Shown: positions 18,109 to 27,962 of the stretch, in pieces | How positions within the stretch are numbered: position 1 is the stretch's first letter | How the letters are laid out: the number at the start of each line of letters is the position of its first letter | From: Hippopus hippopus | Lineage: Eukaryota; Mollusca; Bivalvia; Cardiida; Cardiidae | Direction: 5' to 3' | DNA length: 64,000 nt | Assembly: GCA_946811185.2 (NCBI GenBank) | Contig: OX328099.1 | Location: 71,490,714-71,554,713 of the forward strand | Made by a program: the position numbers and the translations under genes | The notes under the pieces: model-generated | What the model was told of the DNA's origin: nothing | The model's database searches: none | Seen by the model: the letters and a program-made list of their open reading frames with translations, nothing else

Positions 18109-18347
18109 AATCCATTCGTATGACATCTGAGCCCCACATACACATTGTGGGAAAAGGAAAACATTGCATGTTACTGCAATTTACAGTTTTGTAAAAAACC
18201 TTGAGGGAAAAAGGACCATTTGCATGTACCAAATCTATCTACCCCAGAAAGTTTTACTTAGCAATTCTGTTGACAAAACACATCTGTCTTTTTCTGAGAT
18301 TTGAAAAAGCTCTTTCAAGGTCTAAGAATAGCATGTACATTTATGTA

Positions 18348-18514
18348 TTTACTCTTTACCAAACAACAAAATTTGAGACTGGTCGAAATTGAAAGCATTT
18401 GCAGACGAAATAATAAGTGTTGTAAAAAGAATGGGATTTGTCTGTGAAAGGTTAAAAAAAAAAACATTCTTTCTTGGGGTCATTAAAACTTTGGATTATG
18501 TGGTAAAGGCTTAA
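18348..18514 (-). mobile_element. TTAA-hairpin MITE, hairpin deleted, reverse
   Basis: TACTCTTTACCAAACAACAA to GGTAAAGGCTTAA; both hairpin halves are gone. Final TTAA (18511-18514) is shared with the next copy. Confidence 0.75.
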
Positions 18515-18610
18515 CTCAATACCACCAAGTCTTGTGTTTTAACAACCCTGAGGAAAATGGTTTTGGGAAAAATTCTGTTAAAAGAAAAAAATGCTGGAGC
18601 AAGCAATTTT
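18511..18610 (+). mobile_element. MITE split by type D element, left part
   Basis: TTAACTCAATACCACCAAGT through the left hairpin half to AGCAATTTT; resumes at 20395 with CTTTTTCTCACAGTG. Confidence 0.7.
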
Positions 18611-19489
18611 TAGCTCCACTTGCCAAAGACCAGCAAGCTTATGTCTTGACCAACTGTCGTTGTCTGTGGGTCAGTGTGTTAACTTTAATTTTAAACACCT
18701 TCTTCTCTAAAAATACCCATCCAATTTTAATGAAACTTCACAGAAATGATTCCGCCATGGCCCTCTTCAGATATTTTTCAAAGAATGTAATTTCAATTAA
18801 ACTTCTGGATGCCATGGCAACAAAACTGAAAAATATTGAAAATCTTCAGAAAAATTTCATGTCAAAAACCATAAGGCCTAGGGCTACCAAATTTGGCATG
18901 TAGTGGACCTGTACTGAAAGTTTTTTTAAAAAAAAAAGTGCTGGGGTCAAAATTGGTCCCAACCAAGGGTCACAAATTTTACATGGGCTTATAAAGCGAA
19001 GACTTCAAAAATCTTCCTGACCATAAAGCAGAGCGCTACCAAATTTCGCATATACATGTACAGTAGCTTCATCTGGTTGACTTCTAGTACGACTATTCAC
19101 ATTATAGCCCTGGGGTCTGAATTGGGTCCACCCCAGGGGTCGCAAGTTTTACATGGGCTTATAAAGTGGAAAGTTCAAAAATCTTTTTGATCCTAACTAT
19201 AAGGCCTAGGGCTTAGCCCTGGGGTCAAAATTGGGTCCACCACAGGGGTCGTAAGTTTTACATGGGCTTATATAGTGAAAATTTCAAAAATCTTTTTGAT
19301 CCTAACTTTAAGGCCTAGGGCTATGAAATATGGCATGATGCTTCATATCGTTGTTTTATGGTCCTTGGGTCTAAATTGGCCTCAGCCTGATGGGGGGGGG
19401 GGGGGTGTCACAAGTTTTACACGGGCTTGTAAACCAAAAGCATTATCTAGTTCCTAACCCTATAGTCTAGGTATGCCAAAATTTGCCTG

Positions 19490-20125
19490 TAGCTTCATCT
19501 AGTAGACTTATAGCAAGAATGTTAGAAATAAAGCCTTGGAGGTAACAGGTTGTACAAAGGCCTAAATAGAGAAAAAAATTAAAAATCTTCTTGTAGTACA
19601 TGAACTCAAAATGACTAAAATTCATACAGTGATCAAGGGAAATAACTCCTGTTATAACAGATATATAGTTTGTAACCATTAACCTCCCTTGATTATCAAA
19701 TTGCACCATTGCATGATTGGTGCATGTGCAAATGCATGGATTTTATAGCCCTTGAGTCTAAATTAGCCCCATCCTGGAGATCACAAGTTTTACATGGACT
19801 AATAAACAGAAAACTAAAAGTATTGTCTGGTTCCTAACCTTAAAGTCAAGGTTTATCAAGTTTTGCATTTAGCTTAATCTAGTAGACCGTTAGCAAAATT
19901 GTTAGAAATATAGTATTGAAGGTAACAGGTTTTACAAAAGCTTAGATAGAGAAAACCTTTTAAAATCTTCTTGTAGTACATAAACTCAATATGACTTAAG
20001 TTTATACAGTGATCAAGGGAAATAACTCTTGTTATAACAGATATAGTTTGTTCCTATTGATTGATCCTACCTCCCTTGATTATCAAACGGCACCATTACA
20101 TGATTGGTGCATGTGCAAGTGCATG
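19490..20125 (+). repeat. Direct duplication (~380 bases) inside type D element
   Basis: TGATCAAGGGAAATAACTC at 19631 and 20011 and the long shared flanks (TTCTTGTAGTACAT, CTCCCTTGATTATCAAA, CATGATTGGTGCATGTGCAA) show a two-copy duplication. Confidence 0.8.
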
Positions 20126-20126
20126 A

Positions 20127-20352
20127 TACTCTTCACCAAACGGCAATTTCTTTGCCTGGACCAATTTAAAAGCCATTGCAAACACCAAGTTATATGTAGC
20201 TTAAATGATTATGTCTGTCTTTGATAGGGTGGGAAACATTGTGGGAAAAGAAGAAAATACTGGTTAACATCATTTTCTCCTTTTCCCACAATGTTTTCAA
20301 ACGCCTTCTCTTTCAGGGTCATTAAAACTTGAGATTGTGTGGTAAAGAGTTA
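20127..20352 (-). mobile_element. TTAA-hairpin MITE nested in type D element
   Basis: ATACTCTTCACCAAACGGCA to GGTAAAGAGTTAA. The host element resumes at once with AAGCCAGTGGAG. Confidence 0.85.
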
Positions 20353-20394
20353 AAAGCCAGTGGAGTGATACAGGATCATCATGGCCCTCTTGTT

Positions 20395-20480
20395 ACTTTT
20401 TCTCACAGTGTATTCTCTCTATGGAAAACAAAAACCTTGATTTATGCCAGATTTGTGTATGTCATCTACAAATACTTAAA
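20395..20480 (+). mobile_element. MITE split by type D element, right part
   Basis: CTCACAGTGTATTCTCTCTA, ATTTGTGTATGTCATCTAC and CAAATACTT follow the right arm; ends in an A-run. Confidence 0.6.
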
Positions 20481-20489
20481 AAAAAAAAA

Positions 20490-20691
20490 ATTCTGTACCA
20501 AACGACAAAATTTCAGATTGGACTTATTTGAAAGCATTTGCACACAGCAAATTGAATGTGATTTCTGTTTTTGATATTGAGGAAAAAGGAGAAAATGCTG
20601 GTCACCAGTGTTTTTTTCCTTTTCCCACAGTGTTTTCAAAAGGCCTCTTTCTCAATGTAATTAAAACTGGATTTTTTGCAAATGATTAAAT
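20490..20691 (-). mobile_element. TTAA-hairpin MITE, reverse
   Basis: ACCAAACGACAAAATTTCAG at left; hairpin centre GCTGGTCACCAG; right end eroded. Confidence 0.75.
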
Positions 20692-20707
20692 AAGTATAAC
20701 ATGAGTA

Positions 20708-20993
20708 AAGAAGAGCACTGCATGCAAGAGCCAACACTCAGCTGCATTCACTTGATTTTAAGATAAAATACTACGTCAAAAAAGGGGCATAACCATGTCA
20801 AAATACTTTGATGTTTACCTGCCCTTGTTGGATGGGCTCCCCTTTTGCTGGTTAACAAGTCCAATTTTGAAGAAAATAATTTAGCAATAACATAGAAATA
20901 TTAAAAAATGTCCATGTTTTTGTACAAGGACACAACTGACGACAGAGCTGCGGTTATACCGAGGTCCTTTCTTCAAAAACAGCTGAGCTAATA
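20708..20993 (-). mobile_element. Pearl-like element, type E, full length
   Basis: In reverse: starts AAGAAGAGCACTGCATGC and ends AAAAACAGCTGAGCTAA. ~290 bases with AAAAAGGGGCATAACC and TTGTTGGATGGGCTCCCC. Read on the - strand it starts TTAGCTCAGCTG and ends in a GCATGC hairpin plus GCTCTT. Confidence 0.7.
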
Positions 20994-21061
20994 AAATGAA
21001 ATAGTAAAATAGTCCCCTGTTGTCTAGACAGCGGCAAGATAAGTGGTTCCAAAGACAGAGG

Positions 21062-21235
21062 TTCCAAAAAGTATTAGAACTAACACTTGCAGTTCTTGGC
21101 TAATGCTTTGGCGTGTAACAACAGGCCTGCTTCTTGTGAGGATTATAAAACTTCCAAAAAGTATCTGAACTTTCAGTTGCAGTTCTCCGCTTATGCTTTG
21201 GCCTGTAACAGCATGCTTGCTTCTTGTGAGGATCA
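21062..21235 (+). repeat. 90-base tandem duplication
   Basis: TTCCAAAAAGTAT recurs at 21062 and 21152, followed in both copies by TTGCAGTTCT and CTGCTTCTTGTGAGGAT. Confidence 0.8.
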
Positions 21236-21454
21236 ACCCTACATCAGACGACAATATTTCAGACTTGTCCAAATTGAAAGGATTTGCAGATGACAAATGT
21301 AACTCAAACGAATGGAGTTTTCTTTCAAAGGTCAGAAAACACTATGATAAAGGAGAAAATGCTGGTTACCAGCATTTTCTCCTTTTCCCACAGTGTTTTC
21401 AAATTTATTTTTCTTCAGGGTTGTTAAAACTTGGGATTGAGTAGTAAAGGGTTT
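21233..21454 (-). mobile_element. TTAA-hairpin MITE in the dehydratase 3' region
   Basis: CATCAGACGACAATATTTCA to GTAGTAAAGGGTT. It starts 27 bases downstream of the dehydratase stop codon (gene on the - strand), so it probably lies in the 3' UTR. Confidence 0.85.
21414..21419 (-). terminator. Candidate poly(A) signal AATAAA inside a MITE
   Basis: On the - strand AATAAA lies ~63 bases beyond the dehydratase stop codon. The hexamer is a local change in the MITE arm, where other copies read AAGAAGCC. No downstream cleavage site can be verified from sequence alone. Confidence 0.45.
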
Positions 21455-21481
21455 AATTCCTCGGGTAAGCAGTTGAGTTGT

Positions 21482-21981
21482 CTACATAGGAATGTCTCCT
21501 TGCAACACAGTTATCAGTTTACTGGTATCAATATGCCCTCCAGAAACAACACACACGATGTTTCCAGTCCCAGCTTTTCCCGAAAGAGCTGCAGCAACAG
21601 AACTAGCCCCAGCTCCCTCGGCTATCACATGGTTCATTTCAGCAAGCAATTTCATTGCACTAGCAATTTCTTTTAAAGACACGACACAAGATCCCTTAAT
21701 AAGGTTTTTGACCATTGGCCACATTTCATCCAGTAACCCCTTGCTACCAATTCCGTCGACAAACGTTGGTGTGTATGAACAGGATGTGGGTTTACCAGCT
21801 TGTAAAGACGCTGCCAAGGGCGCTGCAGTTTCTACTTCACTTGCGTAAACAGGGCAGCTTGGTTTCAGATGACGAAGAGCTGAGGCAATTCCACAACTTA
21901 AACCACCTCCCCCGTACGGAACGATCACTGCATCTACATCAGGCAAATCCTCAAATATCTCGATTCCAATTGTACCATTGC
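21482..21981 (-). CDS. Dehydratase-like gene, coding exon 3
   Basis: Acceptor TTTTCTTAG; completes GNGTIGIEIFEDLPDVD, then VPYGGGGLSCG, VYASEVETAAPL, FVDGIGSKG, EGAGASS and CVVSGGHID. The Glu of the racemase-type metal site is present (Glu208) but the Asp position is Pro214. Stop TAG at 21484-21482. Confidence 0.9.
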
Positions 21982-24780
21982 CTAAGAAAAGAAAAGAAAA
22001 ACTTGCGTGTCGAGAGCAGTTCCTCCTCTTCTCAAAAATGTTTTAACCCTTTACCAAACAACAAACTTGTAGTCCAAATCAAAGTCATTTGCATGTGACA
22101 AATGTTGCTGAAATAATGGGTTTTTTCCTAGAAATGGTGAAGACACAGAGGGAAAAGAAGGAAATGCTGGTTACCAGCTTTTTTTCTCCTTTTCCCACAA
22201 TGTTTTTAAAAACCATGTTCCTTAGGGTCGTTAAAACACACATTATTTTGTAAAGTGTCCATACGTGTAAAATTTTGTGTACAAAACATTGATAAAAGTT
22301 GATCCGTGATATTTGACATGTATGTTTCAAAGTTACCAGATAAACCCAGTATCATAGTATGTGTATTGCAAATGTCATAAACAACTTCATAGCAGATGGC
22401 TCTGGAAAAGATTGTCTGAAAAAGTGCAATACACTGTATCGCCAGTCCCATAGAGTTACCTCTCTTTGAGCACTCTTGTGCATATATGGTAAGAAAATGA
22501 ACAAGTCTTCCTAGACAATGCAATATTGGAACCTTCATGGTGTCTTTAAGGTGGCCAAATGATTAACTAACACATAGCAGGAAAAAAAATGAGAAATGAA
22601 AGCCTTATTCTCATTATCAGACACTACATCACAATGAAATGTGCCTCTGTTGGTACAGATGGTTGTGTTTGACTGAACTTTATATGATGCCTAAATCCAC
22701 CTTTAACCCTTTACCAAACAATCCCGGGTTTTCACTACCCTGAGAAAGAAGCCTTCTGAAAACATTGTGGGGAAAAAAAAAAGGGGGGGAAAGGCTGGTA
22801 ACCAACATTTTCTCCTTTTCTGACAATGTTTTCTAACCTTCCCAAAACAAATTTTAATTTTTGAGTCACATTAATTTTGTCGTCTGCAAATGCTTGCAAT
22901 TTGGACAAGTCTAAAATTATGTCATTTAGTAAAGATTTTATTTGAAGAGGTTCACTTACAGAAATAAGAGGTATTTCTAGTTACAAGCACCAGCTCCTTT
23001 CCAAATAAATTTTTTTTTAATCAATTCTTAAAGATAATTTCCATGCCTACAAATATTTCAATGGTCCTGCATGGCTCAGTGGTAAAGTATAGGGCTTCTA
23101 ACCTTGAGGACCCCGGTTTGATTCTCACTTGAAGCCATTGGTTTTTCATGGAGTGTCTTTGGGCAAGACCCTTCAGGGCCCTAGCCTAACTCGGGTCCTA
23201 CATGAATATTATGAGCTGTGGCTGTGATATTTATTACTGATGTAATGCTGAAAGCGGCTCAAAACGTCTATCAATCAAAATATTTCATCATTTCAAACTT
23301 GTTTTATCAACAATTTTCTACATATTTAAGCTCATACCTGCAATAACAGTTTTGTCTGACACAGGATGTATGAACCTTCCATTTATTCCGTCTGCTTGAT
23401 GATTCCTCATTATTTCCCACCAGTCATCAAATGTAACCTTGTGTACTCTCCCGCCAAATTTCTCAATTTCGCGTAACTTTGCAGCTGGAGCATGATCAGG
23501 AGCAAAGATGTCGCAAGTGACACCAAAGTTTTTTGTACTGTATGACAGGCCTTGTGCAAAGTTTCCAGCACTCGCGGTGTACACCCCCGCTTGCAACGAA
23601 GCTTCTGACAAACAGCTGATTGCATTGGATGCCCCACGAATCTTAAAACAGCCAATTGGCTGCAAGTTTTCTAATTTCAGATATATCTGAAAGTACATAA
23701 AGGTGAGTATAGTTAACCTTACCAAATAATGCTGCATTTTAAGGACCTCAAATATGATATGAAAACCACTGTGGGAAGAGGAGAAAATGCTGGTTAGCAC
23801 TGTAATACTGGTTAAAAGGAAGCAGTGGCACTTGAATAGGTGCACTGGTCACCAAGGTATAACTGGTATTTTTGTTTTGAAAACACTGAACAACATAACC
23901 ATATTCTAGGGTTGCAATTTTTCCCCTTTTCAGAGTATTCCCGCCATTTGAAGCTAAAACAGAAAATTCATTTTAACAGGTCATAAGGAACTGCTCCACT
24001 AACTATGTATTTGCTGAAGTATGTAAAGGGGTCAGATCATTTTTCTCCATTCTCACATTTTATCAATTACTCCCATGTATACCCATGAAATTATCAAAAA
24101 GGAAAAAACTATAGGAACCCGAAATGACGACCACTTTCCTTTTATCCAGAAAGTCTGTTAAAATACACTTCAAAGTAATTGTTGAATAACTGCATGTTGA
24201 AATATCAAAACTGCACCATTATCTAATATCGAAGTTTTACACAACAAATAGACTGTTAAAAGATTATCCTGCCTATGTGTTTTAACACTTTACCACACAA
24301 CCCAAAGTTTTAATGACCCTGATAAAGAAGCCTTTTGAAAACAATTTGGGGAAAAAGAGTAAATGCTAATAACCAGCATTTTCTCCTTTTCTTACAATGT
24401 TTTATACTTGTTCATAGAAAAATTCTATTATCTGAACCATATTTAATTTGTTTTCTGCAATTGCTTTTACTTTAGACAGACAAATCTTAATTCTTTTTTG
24501 TATGGTAAAGACTTATATGAGCAGGGAGACAGCAATTGAGGGTAGAGCATTTTACACAAGACTGAAAAGTTTCGAGTGGCACTTTTCACAGGGTATGGCT
24601 TATACCAAAAGAGAGATACTTTGTCATGAAAATAACAAACCTTACCTTTCCACCTTCCCAATCTATGTTTAAGGGCAACAAGGGGGACCTGATCACATGA
24701 CTTTTTATTCTTGCCTGTGCCTGCTTTATTTCCTCAAATGGTATGATGTCTGGTAGAGCCTCGTTGTGATCCATGTTTAT
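21482..24780 (-). CDS. PLP-dependent serine/threonine dehydratase-like protein (serine racemase superfamily)
   Basis: Coding exons 24774-24646, 23686-23338 and 21981-21482 join in phases 0 and 1 to 325 residues, close to the ~320-340 of serine racemases and serine dehydratases. The PLP lysine is Lys58 in GCFKIRGA, the substrate loop is SAGNFAQG (82-89), the phosphate loop GGGGL is 183-187, and Ser306 in VVSGGH fits the serine that contacts the PLP ring nitrogen. The residue after Ser82 is Ala83. Racemases have a serine there (Ser84 in human) and dehydratases an alanine, so elimination of serine or threonine to the keto acid and ammonia is likelier than racemisation. Cys56 replaces the usual Ser before Phe-Lys. 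Substrate is not resolved. The leader ATAAAC before the ATG follows an AG acceptor, implying a spliced 5' UTR. Expected to be cytosolic: no signal peptide. Confidence 0.88.
22043..22258 (-). mobile_element. TTAA-hairpin MITE in dehydratase intron 2
   Basis: TTAACCCTTTACCAAACAAC at 22043; hairpin GGTTACCAGC centre; right end TTTTGTAAAG lost its TTAA. Confidence 0.8.
22259..22702. other. Intron sequence, nothing recognised
   Basis: A 110-codon - strand frame (22206-22538) partly overlaps the MITE and has no domain signature; judged chance. Confidence 0.4.
22703..22940 (+). mobile_element. TTAA-hairpin MITE in dehydratase intron 2, forward
   Basis: TTAA 22703-22706; left hairpin half carries an inserted purine tract (AAAAAAAAAGGGGGGGAAA). 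Confidence 0.85.
23058..23278 (+). repeat. tRNA-derived SINE, second family
   Basis: Pol III A-box-like TGGCTCAGTGG (about 23069) and B-box-like GGTTTGATTC (about 23114) start the element; the tail CGGCTCAAAACGTC precedes an A-rich end. Confidence 0.7.
23338..23686 (-). CDS. Dehydratase-like gene, coding exon 2
   Basis: Acceptor TACTTTCAG, donor GCAG|GTATGA, phase 0 in and phase 1 out. Carries IYLKLENLQP, the PLP lysine motif, SAGNFAQG, FAPDHAPAAK and HPVSDKTVIAG. A degenerate MITE half lies 27 bases upstream. Confidence 0.9.
23713..23802 (+). mobile_element. Degenerate left half of a MITE
   Basis: GTTAACCTTACCAAATAATG, GAAAACCACTGTGGG and GGAGAAAATGCTGGTTAGC. Confidence 0.55.
24282..24515 (+). 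mobile_element. TTAA-hairpin MITE in dehydratase intron 1
   Basis: TTAACACTTTACCACACAAC; hairpin centre GCTAATAACCAGC with mismatches; right end GTATGGTAAAGACTTA. Confidence 0.85.
24646..24774 (-). CDS. Dehydratase-like gene, coding exon 1
   Basis: ATG at 24774-24772; 43 codons ending DWEGGK, donor AAG|GTAAGG. IPFEEIKQAQARI and IRSPLLPLN match the N-terminal helix and TPL-type motif of fold-type II PLP enzymes. Acceptor TTACTTACAG lies six bases before the ATG. Confidence 0.85.
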
Positions 24781-24799
24781 CTGTAAGTAAATGTATCTG

Positions 24800-24832
24800 A
24801 GTCATGTTCTGTGAAAAGGGGGCTTATTGCAT

Positions 24833-24874
<42 letters not shown>

Positions 24875-25090
24875 TGGACCAAGGTCAGCCTGTGCAGTCA
24901 GCGCTGGCTGACCTTGGCCAAAACTTTTTGCTTTTGGTAAATATGCTGTATGTCAAAGGGCCTCATGATTCAGTCTGTTGTTAGACAAAATGGATTTTTA
25001 TGGATCCATAATTATATGATGACTTGCTTGGTACCATCGATCACAGTGATGCATGAAGACCCCTTTTTTCCCAGAGCGTGAGTCATATGT
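24800..25090 (+). repeat. Second MITE family copy with GA microsatellite
   Basis: CATGTTCTGTGAAAAGGGGG left end, inner palindrome CCAAGGTCAGCC…GGCTGACCTTGG, right end GATGCATGAAGACCCC. A (GA)~18 tract at 24835-24871 lies at the GCATCTG position. Just upstream of the dehydratase coding start. Confidence 0.75.
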
Positions 25091-25101
25091 ATGGATGGTG
25101 A

Positions 25102-25301
25102 TTAACCCTTTACCACTCAAACATAAGTTTTAAAGGACCCTAAGGAAGAAAGTTTTTGGTAACCAGCATTTTCTCTTTTCCCAAAATGTTTCCTAACCTT
25201 TCTAAGGCAAATCATATCATTAGATTCCAATTTCATTTGTTGTCTGCAAATGCCTTGGATTTGAACTAGTCTAAAATTTTGTTGTTTGGTAAAGAGTTTT
25301 A
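25102..25301 (+). mobile_element. TTAA-hairpin MITE, forward, left arm shortened
   Basis: TTAACCCTTTACCACTCAAA at 25102; left hairpin half lacks GGAGAAAATGC; right end GGTAAAGAGTTTTA. Confidence 0.8.
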
Positions 25302-25440
25302 TTACATTCCTATTAGTGAATTACTGGGATTTCTAAGTGTAATGTTTTTTAAGTTTTTCACAGTGAATAATATCACTAGTGATGATATAGTTTTAGAATG
25401 TTTGCCGGAACTACTTTTTTTCCCTATATTTCTCACAGTC
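25300..25440 (-). repeat. Dispersed repeat with CACTAGTGATGAT core, copy 2
   Basis: Reverse relative of 4719-4900 (CACAGTGAATAATATCACTA, GAATGTTTGCCGGAACTAC). Confidence 0.5.
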
Positions 25441-25499
25441 TAACGTTTCTGTCTCTGCTTCAAACATCTTAAATAATAGCACAGTGAAAAGATTTTCGG

Positions 25500-25768
25500 T
25501 AAAGTCTTTCCAAACAACCCTGAGTTAACGACCTTGTGGGAGAAATCTTTTAAAAACATAGAAAAGAAGATAGCTTCTGTGGGAGACAGCTCTTGGAAAA
25601 TATTGTGGAAAACGTGATGAGAAAATCTACCAACCAGCATTTTCTCCTATTTCCATAATGTTTTCTATCCTATCAGAAAACCCAAGATCTTTAGTACCAA
25701 TTTAGTATTTGTCTCTAGATGTTTTTAATTTGGGAAAGTCTTAAACTTGTCATGTGGGAAAGGGTTAA
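25500..25768 (+). mobile_element. TTAA-hairpin MITE with extra left segment, forward
   Basis: CAAACAACCCTGAGTTAACG left; ~50 bases of diverged duplicate inserted before the hairpin; TTAA 25765-25768. Confidence 0.7.
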
Positions 25769-25847
25769 CTGCTTCTTCTTCTAATTTCATATGGCTCGTT
25801 TTAAATTGTAAAGGTGCAAAACAAAGCATGCCTTCAAATGGAGAGAT

Positions 25848-25883
25848 AGATGACGTAACATACCCTCGAGCATTACGTCATCT
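25848..25883. promoter_or_regulatory. Inverted pair of CRE/ATF-like sites
   Basis: AGATGACGTAA (25848-25858) and its exact complement TTACGTCATCT (25873-25883) flank 14 bases, followed by GTTGCGTCAGC. It lies about 1.1 kb upstream of the dehydratase ATG, where a non-coding first exon would be expected. Function is inferred from the TGACGTAA core only. Confidence 0.35.
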
Positions 25884-25992
25884 GTTGCGTCAGCTGCTTC
25901 TGTCAAAAATGGATCATGTGTTTGTAAAGAAAAGTCCTATACCTACCGTTCTTGATAATTATTAGCAAACAAAGGGATAATAAGGAATATAA

Positions 25993-26137
25993 TAAATAGA
26001 ATAATCAACTGGTGGTGTGTGATATTAAAAACCTGTCAATCGAATGGGGTTTGACACGGTTAAAAAACTCGTCCTTCGGACCGCAACCATTCTAGTGACA
26101 GATTTTTAATATCATTCACCACCAGTTGATTATCCTC
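25993..26137. repeat. Foldback element, family 2, copy 2
   Basis: GATAATCAACTGGTGGTG-type ends and the inner CTGTCAATCGAATGGGGTTT and GTCCTTCGGAC loop match 4540-4708. Confidence 0.7.
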
Positions 26138-26295
26138 TATAAATCTACCAAACGACAATGTTTAGGACTCAACCATATTCAGAGCATTTGAAGATGGCAA
26201 ACTATATGTAGTGCAAATGATGATTTCCAACAATGTTTTCAAAAGCCTTCCCCTTCAGGATTATGAAAAGTATGGATTGTGTGGTAAAGAGTTAA
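26138..26295 (-). mobile_element. TTAA-hairpin MITE, hairpin deleted, reverse
   Basis: CTACCAAACGACAATGTTTA to GGTAAAGAGTTAA (TTAA 26292-26295). Confidence 0.7.
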
Positions 26296-26309
26296 ACCCT
26301 GTTTGCAAC

Positions 26310-26640
26310 ATTCCTTCTGTAACATCACAGCGGCCAGTGCTCCTTTCCATGTTTTCCTTGAGTTTGTTTTACTCGCACTTTGCACAATATTCTTCTCAAG
26401 TTATTAGCTGCTTTCCTGCATAACAGTCATCAAAACAATGATAAGCAGTGAGAGATAACTGAATCCTGCCGCAATGATTATCATAAATCTTTGAGAGAAA
26501 TTCCCCAAGCTTGGAATTCAAACCAGCAACCCCTCTGAGGTTTGCTATGACAAGTCTAGTTGCTTTTGATAATGTAGACAAAGATAAAGCTGCAAAAACA
26601 TGCAGTCTGATCCTGGACCTCCTTTTTACTATTATCTTGG
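26310..26640 (-). repeat. tRNA-derived SINE, reverse
   Basis: Body ACTCGCACTTTGCACAATAT, TTAGCTGCTTTCCTGCATAA and GAGAGATAACTGAATCCTG; degenerate B-box complement GGAATTCAAACCAG. Confidence 0.6.
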
Positions 26641-26665
26641 ATGACGAGTCAGAATGATTGGCCCT

Positions 26666-26890
26666 GTAATCCTTTACTAAACGATTCCCAGTTTTACGAC
26701 CCTGAAGAAAAGCCCTTTTGAAAACATTGTAGGGAAAGGAGAAAATGCTGGTAACCAGCATTTTCTCCTTTTCCCACTATGTTTCCTACCGTTTCAAAGA
26801 CAATTTCAATATTTCAAGCTGCATTTATTTTGCTGTCTGCAAATAATTTGAATTTGGAAAGGGTAAAAATTTATCGTTTGGTAGAGAAAT
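26666..26890 (+). mobile_element. TTAA-hairpin MITE, forward
   Basis: ATCCTTTACTAAACGATTCC left; near-perfect hairpin; right CGTTTGGTAGAGA. Confidence 0.85.
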
Positions 26891-27638
26891 ATAATTTCCT
26901 ATGTTTGAGGAACGAATTAGAGGGAAATTATTTTCCCTTGTTTGATGACGCTTCGATATGTACCTGTAGGGTATAAAGCACGGGATTCATGATAGGCAGG
27001 TTGTACATGTAGTTGGTACAAGGTTCATTCAGCTTTGCGAGGGCAACATGTACAGACGTTTTTTTTCTTTTGTTAAAGTAAGCTTGCGTACCAATCGGTA
27101 CATGGTTTAGCACTGGAGCTCTGAGGCACGGTCGCTAATTCCTTGCAAGAATTCCATTGATCCAGTAGTACCATTTACAAAGAAATCACTTAATTTCCAC
27201 GGATGTTGTTATTGTCATTTACATTTTATTGAAGTTGTTTTCAGTAGCTTAAAATCCAATTCATTGAATGAGGTCCAACATTCCATGGCACTAGATGTTG
27301 ACAAATGGGCACAGGTTTCCAGAGGTTTTTCTACATGTAGTTTTTATCTCTGGTTTTTCCTGGGCGAGTCGGCCATAGAATAACTGATAAATGTAATGAT
27401 GTAACGATGCTTATATGGTCAAAAACACTGTTGAAAGAGACAGAAATCACCATTTTCATTACTAATACCATGTGGTATTGCAGATAATCAAGTATTGTAC
27501 ATACTGGGTTGAGCTGTAAATTGAACAATGCCCATGTGTCATATGTATTCATATATTTCTGTTGCTGCTCATACCAGCATTTCTGTTTGCGCCAACAAAG
27601 GTTTTTGTTGTTGGTTGTTGTTGTTGTAGACAACATCT
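26891..27638. other. Unassigned sequence
   Basis: No gene or named element. A TTGTTG-rich tract at 27600-27630 precedes the LTR-like segment. Confidence 0.35.
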
Positions 27639-27883
27639 AGGAGGGCAGGTGTAGTTCTTCAAGTTCGGTCAAGCTGAACAAGAGTCGGTGTATTACTATA
27701 TATATGTGTTTATGGTTAGTTGTGATGTATGTAATGTATTTGTTGGTATATAAGCTTGTTCTCTCAAGTGCTCTATACTACGTTACCACTTGAAATAAAT
27801 ATGCTATATTTATGTTGACTTGTGTTGTGCTATGAGAAGGTCTGAGGGTTAAGGGAATTGAAAGCATCTTGTTCTACCAACTG
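27639..27883 (+). mobile_element. Possible solo LTR with polypurine tract
   Basis: AGGAGGGCAGG (27639-27649) resembles a polypurine tract and is followed by TGTAGTTC. Inside are GGTATATAAGC (TATA-like, ~27745) and GAAATAAATA (poly(A)-like, ~27797). The right edge near CTACCA (27883) is uncertain. No gag-pol remnant is adjacent. Confidence 0.3.
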
Positions 27884-27962
27884 AAAGAATTTACTTGTAG
27901 ATTTTTGCTTTAAGGGACTATTAACAGATACCAGAAACAAAATGAAAGTAAATTTTTAAATT

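Larger units (their letters stand above)
18611..20394 (+). mobile_element. Pearl/Helentron-like element, type D
   Basis: Starts TAGCTCCACTTGCCAAAGAC; ends GCCAGTGGAGTGATACAGG, a GATCATCATGGCC hairpin, then CTCTTGTT. Core repeats carry GGCCTAGGGCTA, TTACATGGGCTTATA and GGTCAAAATTGG blocks; a ~380-base duplication is at 19490-20120. A MITE (20127-20352) is nested near the 3' end. Family mate in reverse at 58548-59703. Confidence 0.75.

Noticed and set aside
21492..22098. + strand frames of 118 and 127 codons
   Set aside because: Antisense shadows of dehydratase exon 3.
22206..22538. 110-codon - strand frame in dehydratase intron 2
   Set aside because: Overlaps a MITE, no splice sites matching the gene's phase, and the enzyme is complete without it.
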